Source: DATFBY01 sp035253585
Lineage (GTDB): Bacteria > Gemmatimonadota > Gemmatimonadetes > Gemmatimonadales > Gemmatimonadaceae
Direction of reading: 5' to 3'
Length of the DNA: 64,000 nucleotides
NCBI GenBank assembly: GCA_035253585.1
Contig: DATFBY010000008.1
Coordinates: 61,225 to 125,224, forward strand
Below are positions 8,754 to 17,374 of the stretch, piece by piece (the first letter of the stretch is position 1; every line of letters starts with the position of its first letter). Position numbers and translations under genes: made by a program. The notes under the pieces were generated by a model. That model saw nothing but the letters and a program-made list of their open reading frames with translations. It did not search any database and had not been told where the DNA came from.

Positions 8754-9485
8754 CTAGTGCTCGTGTCCGCTCTGCGCGTGGTCCCCCCAAATCACTTTCG
8801 GATCGTCTCCAGCGAACGCCGAGGCGTGGACCATCCATCCGAACACGCGCGGGATGAAGCGTCCGCCCAGCGCTTCACACTCACCGCGCGTCGCCACGCC
8901 CATCGGTCCGAAGATCGGCACGCCGTTTCGCTTCTCGTTCCAGCGTTCTCGCCCGCCCGACGCGGGGACGCAGAAGTTCACATGACGATGCCAACGCGCG
9001 ATGCCTAACGGCACTCGACGGTCGAGCTCCTCGAGCGATGACTCGCTGTTCGCCGTGTACATCACCCCCACCAGCTTCCATCGTCCGCTCGCCGTTCTCT
9101 CGTACAGGAGCGACGACGGCTTGGCTGGATCGAAGTTCACTTCGTTCGCCATCGCCCATGCGTAGTTGTTGAAGTGAAAGACCTTTTGACCCCTCACTTC
9201 GGGCGCGAAAATCTGAAAGCCGTCTCGCTTTGCCTTCTCGATGTCCTTGTACGCGGCGAGTGCCTTTCGGACCGAGTCGACGACGGCGCGGGCACGCAGC
9301 GAGTCGTCGCGCGTCGCCGGTCGGATCGGGGTGTGCTCGATGTGGGCGGGGTGGTTGAAGGGACCGCCGCTCATTTGCCGATCGACGGCGGCGGCCATCG
9401 TCGAATCGGGCCCTTGCGCGTCGAGGGCGACGGGCGCGAAGGCGAGGGCGGCGAGGGTCACCCGAACCGAAGAGAGGAAACGCAT
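8754..9485 (-). CDS. Exported protein of unknown function
   Basis: A 243-residue protein. Choosing the ATG at 9485 rather than 9542 gives a clean signal peptide (SVRVTLAALAFAPVALDAQ). Notable conserved-looking blocks are FHFNNYAWAMANEVNFDP, KLVGVMYTA and WHRHVNFCVP. The His/Cys-rich last block could bind a metal, but this is speculation. It converges with the phosphatase gene, 18 bases apart. I do not recognise the family. Confidence 0.6.
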   Translation of the reverse strand: MRFLSSVRVTLAALAFAPVALDAQGPDSTMAAAVDRQMSGGPFNHPAHIEHTPIRPATRDDSLRARAVVDSVRKALAAYKDIEKAKRDGFQIFAPEVRGQKVFHFNNYAWAMANEVNFDPAKPSSLLYERTASGRWKLVGVMYTANSESSLEELDRRVPLGIARWHRHVNFCVPASGGRERWNEKRNGVPIFGPMGVATRGECEALGGRFIPRVFGWMVHASAFAGDDPKVIWGDHAQSGHEH

Positions 9486-9640
9486 GCGGTAACGTACACC
9501 GTTGATACAGCCAGGATCGATTTGCGCGAAATCTCTGCGCAAGGCTTGACTATCGGCCTACACGCGGAAACATTTGTGTTGGCAACTCATCTCTGTTGCC
9601 AAAAATGCACGCCCCTCTCCGGAGGACGCGCGGGAAAGCC

Positions 9641-9937
9641 ATGCCTGAGCTGCCGCAGGAATCCGTGTCTCTCGACACGGAGACGATAACCGTCGTCCGA
9701 GATGCTTTCGGACTCTTGGCTCGAGAGCACGATCACGCGGCACAGTTGGACGCCGCGCTCCGTCTCGTAGCCCTGGAAGGCCGGCAGAAAAACATTCGGG
9801 TAGAGCAGCTTCTCGTCACGCTGAAGTCGTTGTGGGAGCAGCTCCCCGAAGTGCGGCAGGCGCATTGGACCGCTCCCCATCAGCAACAGCTTCAGCACGT
9901 CATCACCAGTTTCATCGACAAGTACTATTCGGAGTGA
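9641..9937 (+). CDS. Small helical protein of unknown function
   Basis: A 98-residue protein starting MPELPQESVSLD. GGAGG lies about 15 bases before this ATG, rather far, so a start at 9605 is also possible. It is predicted helical, charged and soluble (AREHDHAAQLDAALRLVAL), with no signal peptide, membrane segment or recognisable motif. It converges on the serine hydrolase gene. Confidence 0.5.
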   Translation: MPELPQESVSLDTETITVVRDAFGLLAREHDHAAQLDAALRLVALEGRQKNIRVEQLLVTLKSLWEQLPEVRQAHWTAPHQQQLQHVITSFIDKYYSE

Positions 9938-9962
9938 CGCCGGTCCCTGGGGATTCGCGCGT

Positions 9963-11735
9963 TCATTGGCCGCGTAGCGCGACCAGTTCGCCGCTTGGTG
10001 AGACGACTACCACCCTGGAAGCTCCACTACGCGTCTCGAAGCGGAGTCGCGTTGCCGACGGAGTGCTCCCCCCGAAGGGGGCGAACTCGTCGCGAGCCAC
10101 CGGATAAAACCAGGTTCCCTGCCCTGGTGGGCGTCCTTCCACACCGATCAGTCGTTCGCCCGAGCTGTTCCAGGTAAAGATTGTGAAGGGCGAGCCGCGC
10201 TCGAACTCGAGGCGGACTGTGGTCACCAGATTGCCCTCCTCCGAGGCCGCAGTGCCCATCACTTTGAAACCGCGATAAGCGCCATAGCGCATCTCGCGCT
10301 GCCGCCACATGCCGCTCTCAGCGTCTTTCACGCGCTCGACCGACATCTGACTGCCGAATGCGCTTGCGACCTGCTCGTAGCGTCCCTCGCGACTGGCGGT
10401 GATGACATCCGATGCGCGCCTGAGCTGCGCCGCGGCGACCGCGCTGTCGATCGGCGCGCCGCCTCCGAGAGCCGCGAATCCACGCTGACCTTCGGTCTCG
10501 ACGCGCAGGCGACGTCCGTCACTGATGACGGTCAGCCGCTCGCCACCCTCGAACCTGTATGCTCCCGCAACGCGCGATAGTCCTGCTGAATCGACTTCGA
10601 CGACTGCCGGCGGCATGGCGTAGGGCCGGCCGAAAACGATTCGCGCCAATATCCCGCTGACGTCGTAGGCGCGCGTGTTGGCGACGCTCGAGGTGACGTA
10701 GATGACGACGCCTTCATCGACGTAGCGAAGGAAGTCCGCCGAGAAAACAGGGTTCCCGCCGTTGTGCGCGATGAGGGTCGTGTTGCGCGGGGTGGTCTGG
10801 ATGGACCAGCCGTAGCCGTAGAACGTTGGGGCGTTTGGCCCTTCGGGCACGTGGCGCGTGAACATCTTCTTGCGCGAGCCGGCGCTCAGCACGTCGTCGC
10901 GCTCGAGCGTCTGATGCCAGCGGTACATGTCGTACACGGTCGATAGGACGCCACCATTGCCGCGGAGATGCCAGGTGGGTCCGTCGGAAGTGGGCTGCCG
11001 TCCTTCGATCGTTCCCCAATCTTTGCCGTCCGCCGCGTACCCATGAGCGCGTCGCGTGGGCGGTACGTTCACCCGGTAACCGGTACTCGTTAGGCGCGCC
11101 GGCGCGAAGAGACGTTCTCGCATGTAGACGTCGTAGGGCTTGCCGCTCACGACTTCGACAACCGCGGCGAGAAGGCTGTAGCCGACGTTGGAATACAGGT
11201 ATCCGGACCCCGGTGGTTGCTCGAGTTTGGACGTTCGAAATCGCTCGAACAGCTGGTCGCGACTGAACGCCTCGAAGTCCGATCCGTACGCTGCCGGCAG
11301 CCCGGCGGTATGGGTGAGCAGCTGATGGAGGGTGATGCGACGCTTCTCCTCCGGCAGATTCGGAACGTAGCGCCCGATCGAATCCTCGACCCGCAGCTTG
11401 CCATCCATCTCCAGCGCCATGATCGCGGCGGCCGTGAACTGTTTGGTGATGGAGCCGATCGGGAAGGACGTGCGCGCCGTGACGGGGATGCGGCGCGCGC
11501 GATCGGCAAGTCCGTAGCCTTTGGCCAGGAGGATGCGTCCGTTCCGCGCGACGAGAGCGGCACCGGTGAAATCCATGCGGGCGCGTCGGGTGAGATACTC
11601 ATCCATGACGCGTCCTATCGAGTCCTGAACGATGCTGTCCGCATCGGCTAGGGGTTGCTGTGCAAGCATTGAATCGGACGTCCGGACGAGGATGGCGAGG
11701 CTGCAGACGAGTGTGAGGTGACGACACGAGAGCAT
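9963..11735 (-). CDS. Exported serine hydrolase (class C beta-lactamase/PBP4*-like), BlaI-controlled
   Basis: A 590-residue protein with a signal peptide. The serine beta-lactamase/transpeptidase fold is shown by SITK (Ser95, Lys98), YSN (Tyr181-Asn183) and HNGG (His324), in the order of AmpC/EstB-type enzymes. A C-terminal extension of about 200 residues has FEGGERLTVI-type beta repeats seen in many PBP4*-like hydrolases. CAGGAG precedes the ATG at good distance. A perfect BlaI-type palindrome lies 26-47 bases upstream, next to the M56 gene of the same cluster. It may be an esterase, D-peptidase or beta-lactamase; the sequence cannot decide. Confidence 0.85.
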   Translation of the reverse strand: MLSCRHLTLVCSLAILVRTSDSMLAQQPLADADSIVQDSIGRVMDEYLTRRARMDFTGAALVARNGRILLAKGYGLADRARRIPVTARTSFPIGSITKQFTAAAIMALEMDGKLRVEDSIGRYVPNLPEEKRRITLHQLLTHTAGLPAAYGSDFEAFSRDQLFERFRTSKLEQPPGSGYLYSNVGYSLLAAVVEVVSGKPYDVYMRERLFAPARLTSTGYRVNVPPTRRAHGYAADGKDWGTIEGRQPTSDGPTWHLRGNGGVLSTVYDMYRWHQTLERDDVLSAGSRKKMFTRHVPEGPNAPTFYGYGWSIQTTPRNTTLIAHNGGNPVFSADFLRYVDEGVVIYVTSSVANTRAYDVSGILARIVFGRPYAMPPAVVEVDSAGLSRVAGAYRFEGGERLTVISDGRRLRVETEGQRGFAALGGGAPIDSAVAAAQLRRASDVITASREGRYEQVASAFGSQMSVERVKDAESGMWRQREMRYGAYRGFKVMGTAASEEGNLVTTVRLEFERGSPFTIFTWNSSGERLIGVEGRPPGQGTWFYPVARDEFAPFGGSTPSATRLRFETRSGASRVVVVSPSGELVALRGQ

Positions 11736-11760
11736 GCGGGCTCCTGGCTGACGACAGCTG

Positions 11761-11782
11761 TAATACTACTTGTGTAGTATTA
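11761..11782. promoter_or_regulatory. BlaI/MecI-type operator
   Basis: TAATACTAC-TTGT-GTAGTATTA is a perfect 9-bp inverted repeat. Its inner part TACTAC-N4-GTAGTA matches the operator half-sites known for BlaI/MecI repressors. It sits 26-47 bases before the serine hydrolase start; GATAAT on the minus strand, a possible -10, overlaps one arm. A BlaI homologue is encoded 1.1 kb away at 12884-13291. This makes repression of the hydrolase by that BlaI very likely. Confidence 0.85.
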
Positions 11783-11816
11783 TCTTCGACAGCCCGTGCC
11801 GTCGCCGGGTTGCCGT

Positions 11817-12887
11817 TCAGCGTATCAGCTCGACCTCCTTCTCCAGAACAACCGGCTCGTTCGAGTCTCGCGCGCCGACCAGAACGGCTGGGATGAGCAC
11901 CGACACGCCAACCAAAACGGCGAGCGCCGCGGCCAGGAGCCATCCCGGCGCTCGGCGCACATCCGGAGGAGCGGCGTCCAGCAATCGCTCGACGCGGCGC
12001 ACGAACAACGACCCACCTCGCTCTACCATCGCGGGCGCACCTGGCGGGAGCGGCTCGACGGCGATCCATGAAGCGACGTCGGCTAGCGACCGCGCCAGTG
12101 CTACCGGGTTGCCGGTTCGCGCCGTGGCCACCGCGTCGCAGCGCAGCTCCATCTGCTCGATGAGAGCGATTCGCACCATCCGGTGGAATGGTTGAAACGG
12201 CACCAGAGTCTCGAGCAGTGCACTGAACGTGAGCCAGCGCGCATCGCCGTGCTCCAAATGCGCGAGCTCGTGGGCGCCGATGGCGCGCAGCTGCTCGTCG
12301 GTCAGCTCGGTGAGCGCGCGGGCCGGAAGACAGACTTCTCCCCCACCGATCGTGATCGGGCCCGAGAGCGCATCACTGATCGACACGCGGACGTCGGATC
12401 TGCCCTGCAGCAGCACATCGAGTACTCGAGGATCGGCCACCGGGCGACGACACGCGAGGAGACTCGTCAGGCGTCGCCGCCGCGTGAGGAGCCGGGCCAG
12501 CGCAATCGTTGCCCCTGCGAGCCACGCGAGTACGATGACTGCTGGTGCGTATGACATGACCGGCCGGTGCGCCGCGGATTGCATGGTGACCCGGCGCTCG
12601 ACCACCGGCGGCTGACCTGGCACGTGCCGCACTACGACGCGTACATCGGCCCGCTCGCCGACGGCCTCGGCCGGTGGCGGAGTCCAGCGCAGGCGACCAC
12701 TGAAGGGATCGATGGGCGAGAGTGCCTGCACTGTACTGGTGACGAGCGCGCCGGCTAACGCCACCTTGAGCAGCAGCTCGCGGATCGCGTCCCTCCGCAC
12801 GACTCTCACGAGAACGAACGCCGGACCGAGCACGATCGTGCTGTGAAGCAGGTACGTGAGGAGCCACGAGACCATGGCGCCGATCAT
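11817..12887 (-). CDS. M56 family membrane peptidase, BlaR1-like without sensor domain
   Basis: A 356-residue membrane protein with segments near residues 7-30, 38-54, 112-132 and 315-337. HELAH (206-210) and the downstream EQMELRCDAVA (244-254, supplying the third zinc ligand) define the M56 BlaR1/MecR1 peptidase domain. Classical BlaR1 is near 585 residues because of an extracellular penicillin-binding sensor; here the protein stops soon after the last membrane helix. The ATG overlaps the blaI stop (ATGA, 12884-12887). It probably cleaves or inactivates BlaI on a signal it must receive another way. Confidence 0.82.
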   Translation of the reverse strand: MIGAMVSWLLTYLLHSTIVLGPAFVLVRVVRRDAIRELLLKVALAGALVTSTVQALSPIDPFSGRLRWTPPPAEAVGERADVRVVVRHVPGQPPVVERRVTMQSAAHRPVMSYAPAVIVLAWLAGATIALARLLTRRRRLTSLLACRRPVADPRVLDVLLQGRSDVRVSISDALSGPITIGGGEVCLPARALTELTDEQLRAIGAHELAHLEHGDARWLTFSALLETLVPFQPFHRMVRIALIEQMELRCDAVATARTGNPVALARSLADVASWIAVEPLPPGAPAMVERGGSLFVRRVERLLDAAPPDVRRAPGWLLAAALAVLVGVSVLIPAVLVGARDSNEPVVLEKEVELIR

Positions 12888-13291
12888 CGTTGGCGACGCT
12901 TGTCGTGCTCGTCGAGCATCTTGCGTACACGCGCGAGATCTCCGCGCGAGATCTCGCGATCGCGCACCAGATGCGTCACCAGCTCGGCGGGATCCCCGTC
13001 GAAGAGAAGATCGGTCAGCTCGCTGACCATGGATCGGCGAACGTCCGTCTCGGTCACCGTGGCGCTATATACGTACTGCCGGCCATCGGTGCGATGTTGG
13101 AGCAATCCTCGCTCTTCGAGGCGAGCGAGCAATGTGGCGACAGTGGTCGGTGCCAGACGCCGTCGCGTGAGCGCGCGGTGGACGTCCGTCACCGTCGCCT
13201 CCCCGCGCTCCCAGATCGCCCGCATGACCGCCAGCTGAAGACCGGTCAGCGTTGTCGCATCAGGCACGTTATCCGAGACCACTCTGGTCAT
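12884..13291 (-). CDS. blaI: BlaI/MecI family repressor
   Basis: A 135-residue winged-helix protein. LTGLQLAVMRAIWERGEATV and RRRLAPTTVATLLARLEERG form the DNA-binding half, and LFDGDPAELVTHLVRDREIS is the typical dimerisation half containing the region cut by BlaR1-type peptidases. Start is ATG 13291, with a GTG three bases earlier. It overlaps the end of the anti-sigma gene by about 23 bases and is coupled to the M56 gene downstream. Its likely target is the palindrome at 11761-11782. Confidence 0.88.
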   Translation of the reverse strand: MTRVVSDNVPDATTLTGLQLAVMRAIWERGEATVTDVHRALTRRRLAPTTVATLLARLEERGLLQHRTDGRQYVYSATVTETDVRRSMVSELTDLLFDGDPAELVTHLVRDREISRGDLARVRKMLDEHDKRRQR

Positions 13292-13535
13292 CACGGGCCG
13301 ATGCCAGGCGGCGAGATATCCGCCGCAAAAGATCGGCAGGCGCCTCGATCCGGCGCAGCTTCGAGCGCACCTCGGCGATCACGTTCGCCTCGAACGCATA
13401 CTCTCCCGCGCACATCGCGCAGGTCCGCAGATGCTCCTGCACCCGGTGCGTCTCGTCCACGGAAAGCTCGCGATCCACATAGTCGTCGAGACGCCGGAAC
13501 GTCTCTTCGCAGGTGAGAGGAGTGAGGTCGCTCAC
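13269..13535 (-). CDS. Zinc-binding anti-sigma factor, RsrA-like
   Basis: An 88-residue soluble protein from a GTG start that overlaps the sigma-factor stop (GTGA, 13532-13535). Cys9, His35, Cys39 and Cys42 reproduce exactly the spacing of the zinc ligands in Streptomyces RsrA (Cys11, His37, Cys41, Cys44). RsrA is a thiol-redox-sensing anti-sigma that releases SigR upon disulfide formation. No membrane helix is present, consistent with a cytoplasmic redox switch. Family assignment (ZAS, zf-HC2) is firm; redox sensing is inferred from the ligand pattern. Confidence 0.82.
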   Translation of the reverse strand: MSDLTPLTCEETFRRLDDYVDRELSVDETHRVQEHLRTCAMCAGEYAFEANVIAEVRSKLRRIEAPADLLRRISRRLASARDDQSGLG

Positions 13536-14155
13536 GCTTTCTCTCCTCCCGGTACCAACCCCTGATCGACAGCCAGCTCCCAGAGTCGCATCTGGAGCAG
13601 CTTGCGTCCGCGATGCAGTCGCGAGCGCACGGTCCCTACCGGGATACCGAGCATCTCGGCGATCTCTTGATATGAAAAGTCTTCCATGAAGTACATCGTT
13701 GCCACCATCCGAAACTCGTCAGGCAGCGAGGCCAATGCGCGCGCAATGTCATCGGCGGCCATCCGGCCCAGCGTGACCTTGGCGGGATCGGTCTCCTGTC
13801 CGTGCAGCCCTGCCTCCGCGGTTCGCGTATAGAGGTAGAGCTCGGGGACGTCGTCGAGATCGTCCAACGCGTGCTCCGGCCGCTTCCTCCGGCGGCTCGA
13901 GTAGAACGCGTTGGTCAGAATCCGGAAGAACCACGCCTTGAAATTGGTTCCCGGCTCGAAGCCGCCGAACGCCTTGAACGCCAGCAGCGCGGCTTCCTGC
14001 ACGAGATCTTCGGCGTCCTGCCGGTTCATCGTGAGGCGCAACGCCGTCCCGAAGGCCACGTCGACCACACCCGCCAGCAACGTCTCGAACTCGACGGTCC
14101 GGTCGCGAGGCGGTGAGAACTGCTGCGTCGGATCGGGATGCGCGGTCTCGGCCAT
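13532..14155 (-). CDS. ECF RNA polymerase sigma factor, SigR/RpoE-like
   Basis: A 207-residue sigma factor. Region 2 is seen in ALRLTMNRQDAEDLVQEAAL and NFKAWFFRILTNAFYSSRRR, and region 4 in YFMEDFSYQEIAEMLGIPVG followed by TVRSRLHRGRKLL. The start at 14155 (MAETAHPDP) is chosen because the longer frame to 14221 reads through a repeat element. It heads a tightly overlapping run: sigma, RsrA-like anti-sigma, BlaI, M56 peptidase. The cluster suggests a stress regulon, probably thiol/redox, joined to an envelope-sensing repressor. Confidence 0.87.
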   Translation of the reverse strand: MAETAHPDPTQQFSPPRDRTVEFETLLAGVVDVAFGTALRLTMNRQDAEDLVQEAALLAFKAFGGFEPGTNFKAWFFRILTNAFYSSRRRKRPEHALDDLDDVPELYLYTRTAEAGLHGQETDPAKVTLGRMAADDIARALASLPDEFRMVATMYFMEDFSYQEIAEMLGIPVGTVRSRLHRGRKLLQMRLWELAVDQGLVPGGEKA

Positions 14156-14200
14156 CAGAAGAATGAAGCGAGCGGAGAGCACTTGGGCTAGAGGGAAAGA

Positions 14201-14301
14201 GCGCCATCCGCCATCCGCCATCGGCCATCAGGGTACCTGCACACCTGATGACTTCCGAACTCGCCATTCCCGGATGGCGAATGGCAAATGGCAGATGGCG
14301 C
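14201..14301. repeat. Heptad-armed hairpin repeat, copy 1 (GCCATCC type)
   Basis: Left arm 14201-14233 is built of tandem heptamers of GCCATCC type; right arm 14269-14301 is its inverted counterpart (GGATGGC type). The outermost GCGCCATC/GATGGCGC pair perfectly. The core between them begins GCACACCTGATGA and continues with TTCCGAA and CGCCATTCCC, shared with copies 2-5. It lies between the divergent ECF sigma and PadR genes. Confidence 0.85.
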
Positions 14302-14311
14302 TGCTCCCGAC

Positions 14312-14347
14312 AGATACCTTGACTATCTAAGTATCTCTCGTTATCTG
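14312..14347 (+). promoter_or_regulatory. Promoter and inverted repeat for PadR/ADOP pair 1
   Basis: TTGACT (14319-14324) and TATCTG (14342-14347) are spaced by 17 bases, a good sigma-70-like promoter. AGATAC (14312-14317) and GTATCT (14331-14336) form an inverted repeat straddling the -35. PadR repressors bind such dyads at their own promoters, so autoregulation is likely. Confidence 0.6.
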
Positions 14348-14374
14348 TACCAAGACTCTCTAGGCAATCTGAAA

Positions 14375-14707
14375 ATGCCCGAATCAAACGAGCATCTCCA
14401 CGGTGCGCTCGACGCGCTCGTTCTCAAGACACTCAGTTGGGGACCGCGCCATGGCTACGCCATCGCGCGGTGGCTGGAGGACTCGACCGACGACGTCCTT
14501 CGCATCGAGGAGGGGTCGCTTTACCCGGCGCTCTATCGGCTCGAGAAGCGCGGTCTCATTCAGGCCGAGTGGGGGATGTCGGAGCTGGGTCGGCGCGCGA
14601 AGATCTATCGTCTGACCGCACGCGGACGAGCGCAGCTACAGCGCGAGGCGGCCGAATGGGCGCGATTCGCCTCGGCCGTCTCCAAGATCCTCCTTCCGGC
14701 GCGCTGA
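14375..14707 (+). CDS. PadR family regulator, pair 1
   Basis: A 110-residue regulator starting MPESNEHLHGALDALVLKTL. The PadR winged helix is evident in LSWGPRHGYAIARWLE, the EEGSLYPALYRLEKRGLI recognition region and the wing AKIYRLTARGR. The longer frame from 14288 begins inside a repeat and is rejected. It lies 19 bases before the ADOP permease it presumably controls. This PadR subfamily is regularly linked to ADOP permeases. An inverted repeat overlaps its promoter. Ligand unknown. Confidence 0.88.
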   Translation: MPESNEHLHGALDALVLKTLSWGPRHGYAIARWLEDSTDDVLRIEEGSLYPALYRLEKRGLIQAEWGMSELGRRAKIYRLTARGRAQLQREAAEWARFASAVSKILLPAR

Positions 14708-14726
14708 GCGACGACCGTCTCCACCG

Positions 14727-17372
14727 ATGCGCATCTGGCGTCCGACAGTGCAGCAGGAGGTCGACGAGGAGCTCGCGTTCCACGTCGCCATGCGCACGCG
14801 TGAGAACATCGAGCGCGGGATGGATCCCGACGCCGCTCGCACCGCGGCCTTCGAGCGCTTCGGGGACATCGATCGAATCAACGCCGCCTGCAGGCGGCTT
14901 GGCACCGAACGGGAGCGAGAGATGCATCGAACCGAGTATCTGGCCGAGCTGAGGCAGGACGTCGCGTACGCGTTTCGCCAGCTGGCCAAGGCGCCGGCCT
15001 TCACCACGATCACGGTGCTCACGCTCGCGTTAGGCATCGGCGCCACCACGGCGATCTTCAGCGCGCTCTATGCGGTCGTCCTGAAGCCCTTCCCGTACAT
15101 CGATCGTGATCGTGTCGTCGCCGTGTTTGAGCGGTGGCGCGATCGAGATGGAAACGTCGCCGTGGGCAACTACGCATCGTGGCGAGACGAGTCTCGCTCC
15201 TTCGACCATCTAACCGCGGTTCAGTACTCGAGCTTCAACCTCGCCGAGGGAGACACGCCGGAGCGCGTCGTAGGCGCGCGTGTGACCCACAATTTCTTTC
15301 GCGTATTCGGCGCGCCGGCGGCGATCGGTCGCACCTTCGTCGCCGAGGAAGACGCGCCGGGCAACGAGATGGTAGTCGTCCTCAGCCATCGGCTGTGGAC
15401 GCGGCGGTTCGGCGGCGATTCCGCGATCCTCGGAAAGCCGATCCGAATGAACGGAACACCGTACACGGTGATCGGTGTCATGCCCGCGGCGTTCGACATG
15501 ACCGGCGACAGCGAAGACCTCTGGGTACCGATCGCGTTCACGCCGGCACGACTGGCGATGCACGATGAGCATTCATTCACGGTGTACGGCCGCCTTCGTT
15601 CGGGAGTGCGGCTCGCTCAGGCACAAGCCGATCTGGATCGCGTGGCGGCAGATCTTCGCCGTCGATTCCCACTCGAGAATGCTGACCGCGGCGTACGGGT
15701 GAGCCCGCTCGCGCGCGAGATCATTGGCGATTACAACACGCGCCTCTACGTGCTGCTGGGCGCGGTGGGATGCGTGCTGCTCATCGCGTGCGGAAACGTG
15801 GCCAACCTTCTCCTGGCGCGCGGCGCGGCGCGTGGCAAGGAGCTGGCGATCAGATCGGCACTCGGCGCACGGCGCGGCCGAATCGTTAGGCAGCTGCTCA
15901 CGGAGAGCGTCGTACTCGGGCTTGCCGGCGGGGCGGCTGGACTACTGCTCGCGTATTGGGGCATTCGCGCGCTCGTCGGCGCCAGTCCCGAGGGCGTGCC
16001 GCGCCTCGATCAAGCGCGTATCGACGGCGTCGTCCTCGCGTTCACCCTCAGCGTCTCACTGCTTGGCAGCATCATCTTCGGGCTCATGCCCTCGCTGCGC
16101 GCGGCGCGAACCGACTTGCAGCCGGTGTTAAAGGAAGGCGGTCGTACCTCGGGCATGGGCGCGCCGCGAGATCGAGTGCGCTCGGTGCTCATTGCAGCGG
16201 AAGTCGCGCTGGCCCTGACGCTGCTCACTGGAGCGGGGCTGCTCATCCGTACGGCGATCCATCTCCAGCAGCTCGCACCGGGGTTCGATCCGCGTGGTGT
16301 GCTCACCGCGCGCATGGCATTGCCAGGTGCGCAATACGGCGACGCCGCGGCAGTCGCCGCCGCGTATCGCCGCGTGGTGGAAGAGCTCCAGCAGCAGCCG
16401 GGCATCATCAGCGCGGCAGTGGTCTCGCAGGCGCCACTCGGTGCCGGAGGCAACAGCAATGGCCTGATCCCCGAGTCGAAGCCGTTCGCGCCGGAGAACG
16501 TGGTGGATGCCAGGCTTCGCATCGCGACGGCCGACGTCTTCCAGACACTTCGCATTCCACTCAAGCGTGGTCGCGTCTTCGACGATCGCGACATCGCGGG
16601 CGCGCCGCGTGTGATGATCGTCAGCGAGGGTTTGGCCAACACGATGTGGCCGGGCGAGGATCCCATCGGCAAGCGAGTGGCGTGCTGCGAAGGAGGGCCT
16701 GACGATCCGCGCTGGAAGACCGTGGTAGGCGTCGTCGGTGACGTCCGCTCGCGTGGGCCGGCGGAGCACATCCGTGCGGAGTTCTATTTGCCGATCGATC
16801 AGGTTCCGCCGGAAGCTTGGGATTGGGTACAACGCGCAATGACAATCGTCGTTCGCACCAACGGTGATCCCGCGTCGGCGACGCCGGCAATGCGTGCCGC
16901 CGTGCGGGCCCTCGATCCGGGGATGCCGCTGTACGCCATCACGACGATGCCGGAGAGTCTGCGAGAATCGACCGCGCAATCGCGGTTCTACACGCTGCTG
17001 CTGGCGACGCTCGGCCTGGTGGGTGTGTTGCTCGCCGCCGTCGGCATCTACGGCATCATTGCCTACTTCGTGACGCAGCGCTCGCAGGAGATCGGTATCC
17101 GGATCGCGCTTGGCGCGAGCGCGCGCGATGTCGTGCGCCTCTCGGCGTGGCACGGGCTGCGCCCGGTGTTGGTGGGCGTTGTCGTGGGCGTGGGCGCGGC
17201 CTGGGGTACGACGCGCCTACTTCAAGGCGTGCTGCGCGGCGTCACCCCGACCGATCCGGCGACATTCGCGTCGGTAGTGGTGCTGCTGGTGATCATCGCG
17301 CTGGTGGCGAGCTACATCCCGGCGCGCCGCGCGACGCGCGTGGACCCCACGCGGGCGCTGCAGGCAACCTGA
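14727..17372 (+). CDS. ADOP/MacB-like duplicated permease, pair 1
   Basis: An 881-residue protein. Residues 7-50 (EVDEELAFHVAMRTRENIER and following) are the N-terminal helical domain specific to acidobacterial duplicated orphan permeases. Then come two tandem units, each a periplasmic MacB domain with FtsX-type helices: the first helix lies around LALGIGATTAIFSALY, a middle bundle around AVGCVLLIACGNVANLLLAR, and the last bundle ends RRATRVDPTRALQAT. No ABC ATPase is encoded nearby. Such permeases are thought to be exporters or mechanotransducers borrowing an ATPase; the substrate is unknown. Confidence 0.9.
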   Translation: MRIWRPTVQQEVDEELAFHVAMRTRENIERGMDPDAARTAAFERFGDIDRINAACRRLGTEREREMHRTEYLAELRQDVAYAFRQLAKAPAFTTITVLTLALGIGATTAIFSALYAVVLKPFPYIDRDRVVAVFERWRDRDGNVAVGNYASWRDESRSFDHLTAVQYSSFNLAEGDTPERVVGARVTHNFFRVFGAPAAIGRTFVAEEDAPGNEMVVVLSHRLWTRRFGGDSAILGKPIRMNGTPYTVIGVMPAAFDMTGDSEDLWVPIAFTPARLAMHDEHSFTVYGRLRSGVRLAQAQADLDRVAADLRRRFPLENADRGVRVSPLAREIIGDYNTRLYVLLGAVGCVLLIACGNVANLLLARGAARGKELAIRSALGARRGRIVRQLLTESVVLGLAGGAAGLLLAYWGIRALVGASPEGVPRLDQARIDGVVLAFTLSVSLLGSIIFGLMPSLRAARTDLQPVLKEGGRTSGMGAPRDRVRSVLIAAEVALALTLLTGAGLLIRTAIHLQQLAPGFDPRGVLTARMALPGAQYGDAAAVAAAYRRVVEELQQQPGIISAAVVSQAPLGAGGNSNGLIPESKPFAPENVVDARLRIATADVFQTLRIPLKRGRVFDDRDIAGAPRVMIVSEGLANTMWPGEDPIGKRVACCEGGPDDPRWKTVVGVVGDVRSRGPAEHIRAEFYLPIDQVPPEAWDWVQRAMTIVVRTNGDPASATPAMRAAVRALDPGMPLYAITTMPESLRESTAQSRFYTLLLATLGLVGVLLAAVGIYGIIAYFVTQRSQEIGIRIALGASARDVVRLSAWHGLRPVLVGVVVGVGAAWGTTRLLQGVLRGVTPTDPATFASVVVLLVIIALVASYIPARRATRVDPTRALQAT

Positions 17373-17374
17373 GC

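Noticed and set aside
9963..11735. Calling the serine hydrolase a resistance beta-lactamase
   Set aside because: SxxK, YxN and HxG motifs are common to esterases and D-peptidases; the long C-terminal extension argues against a dedicated beta-lactamase.
14155..14330. Longer N-termini of the ECF sigma and PadR 1 proteins
   Set aside because: The added residues are translations of heptamer repeats (MADGGWR and similar); family starts at 14155 and 14375 fit better.
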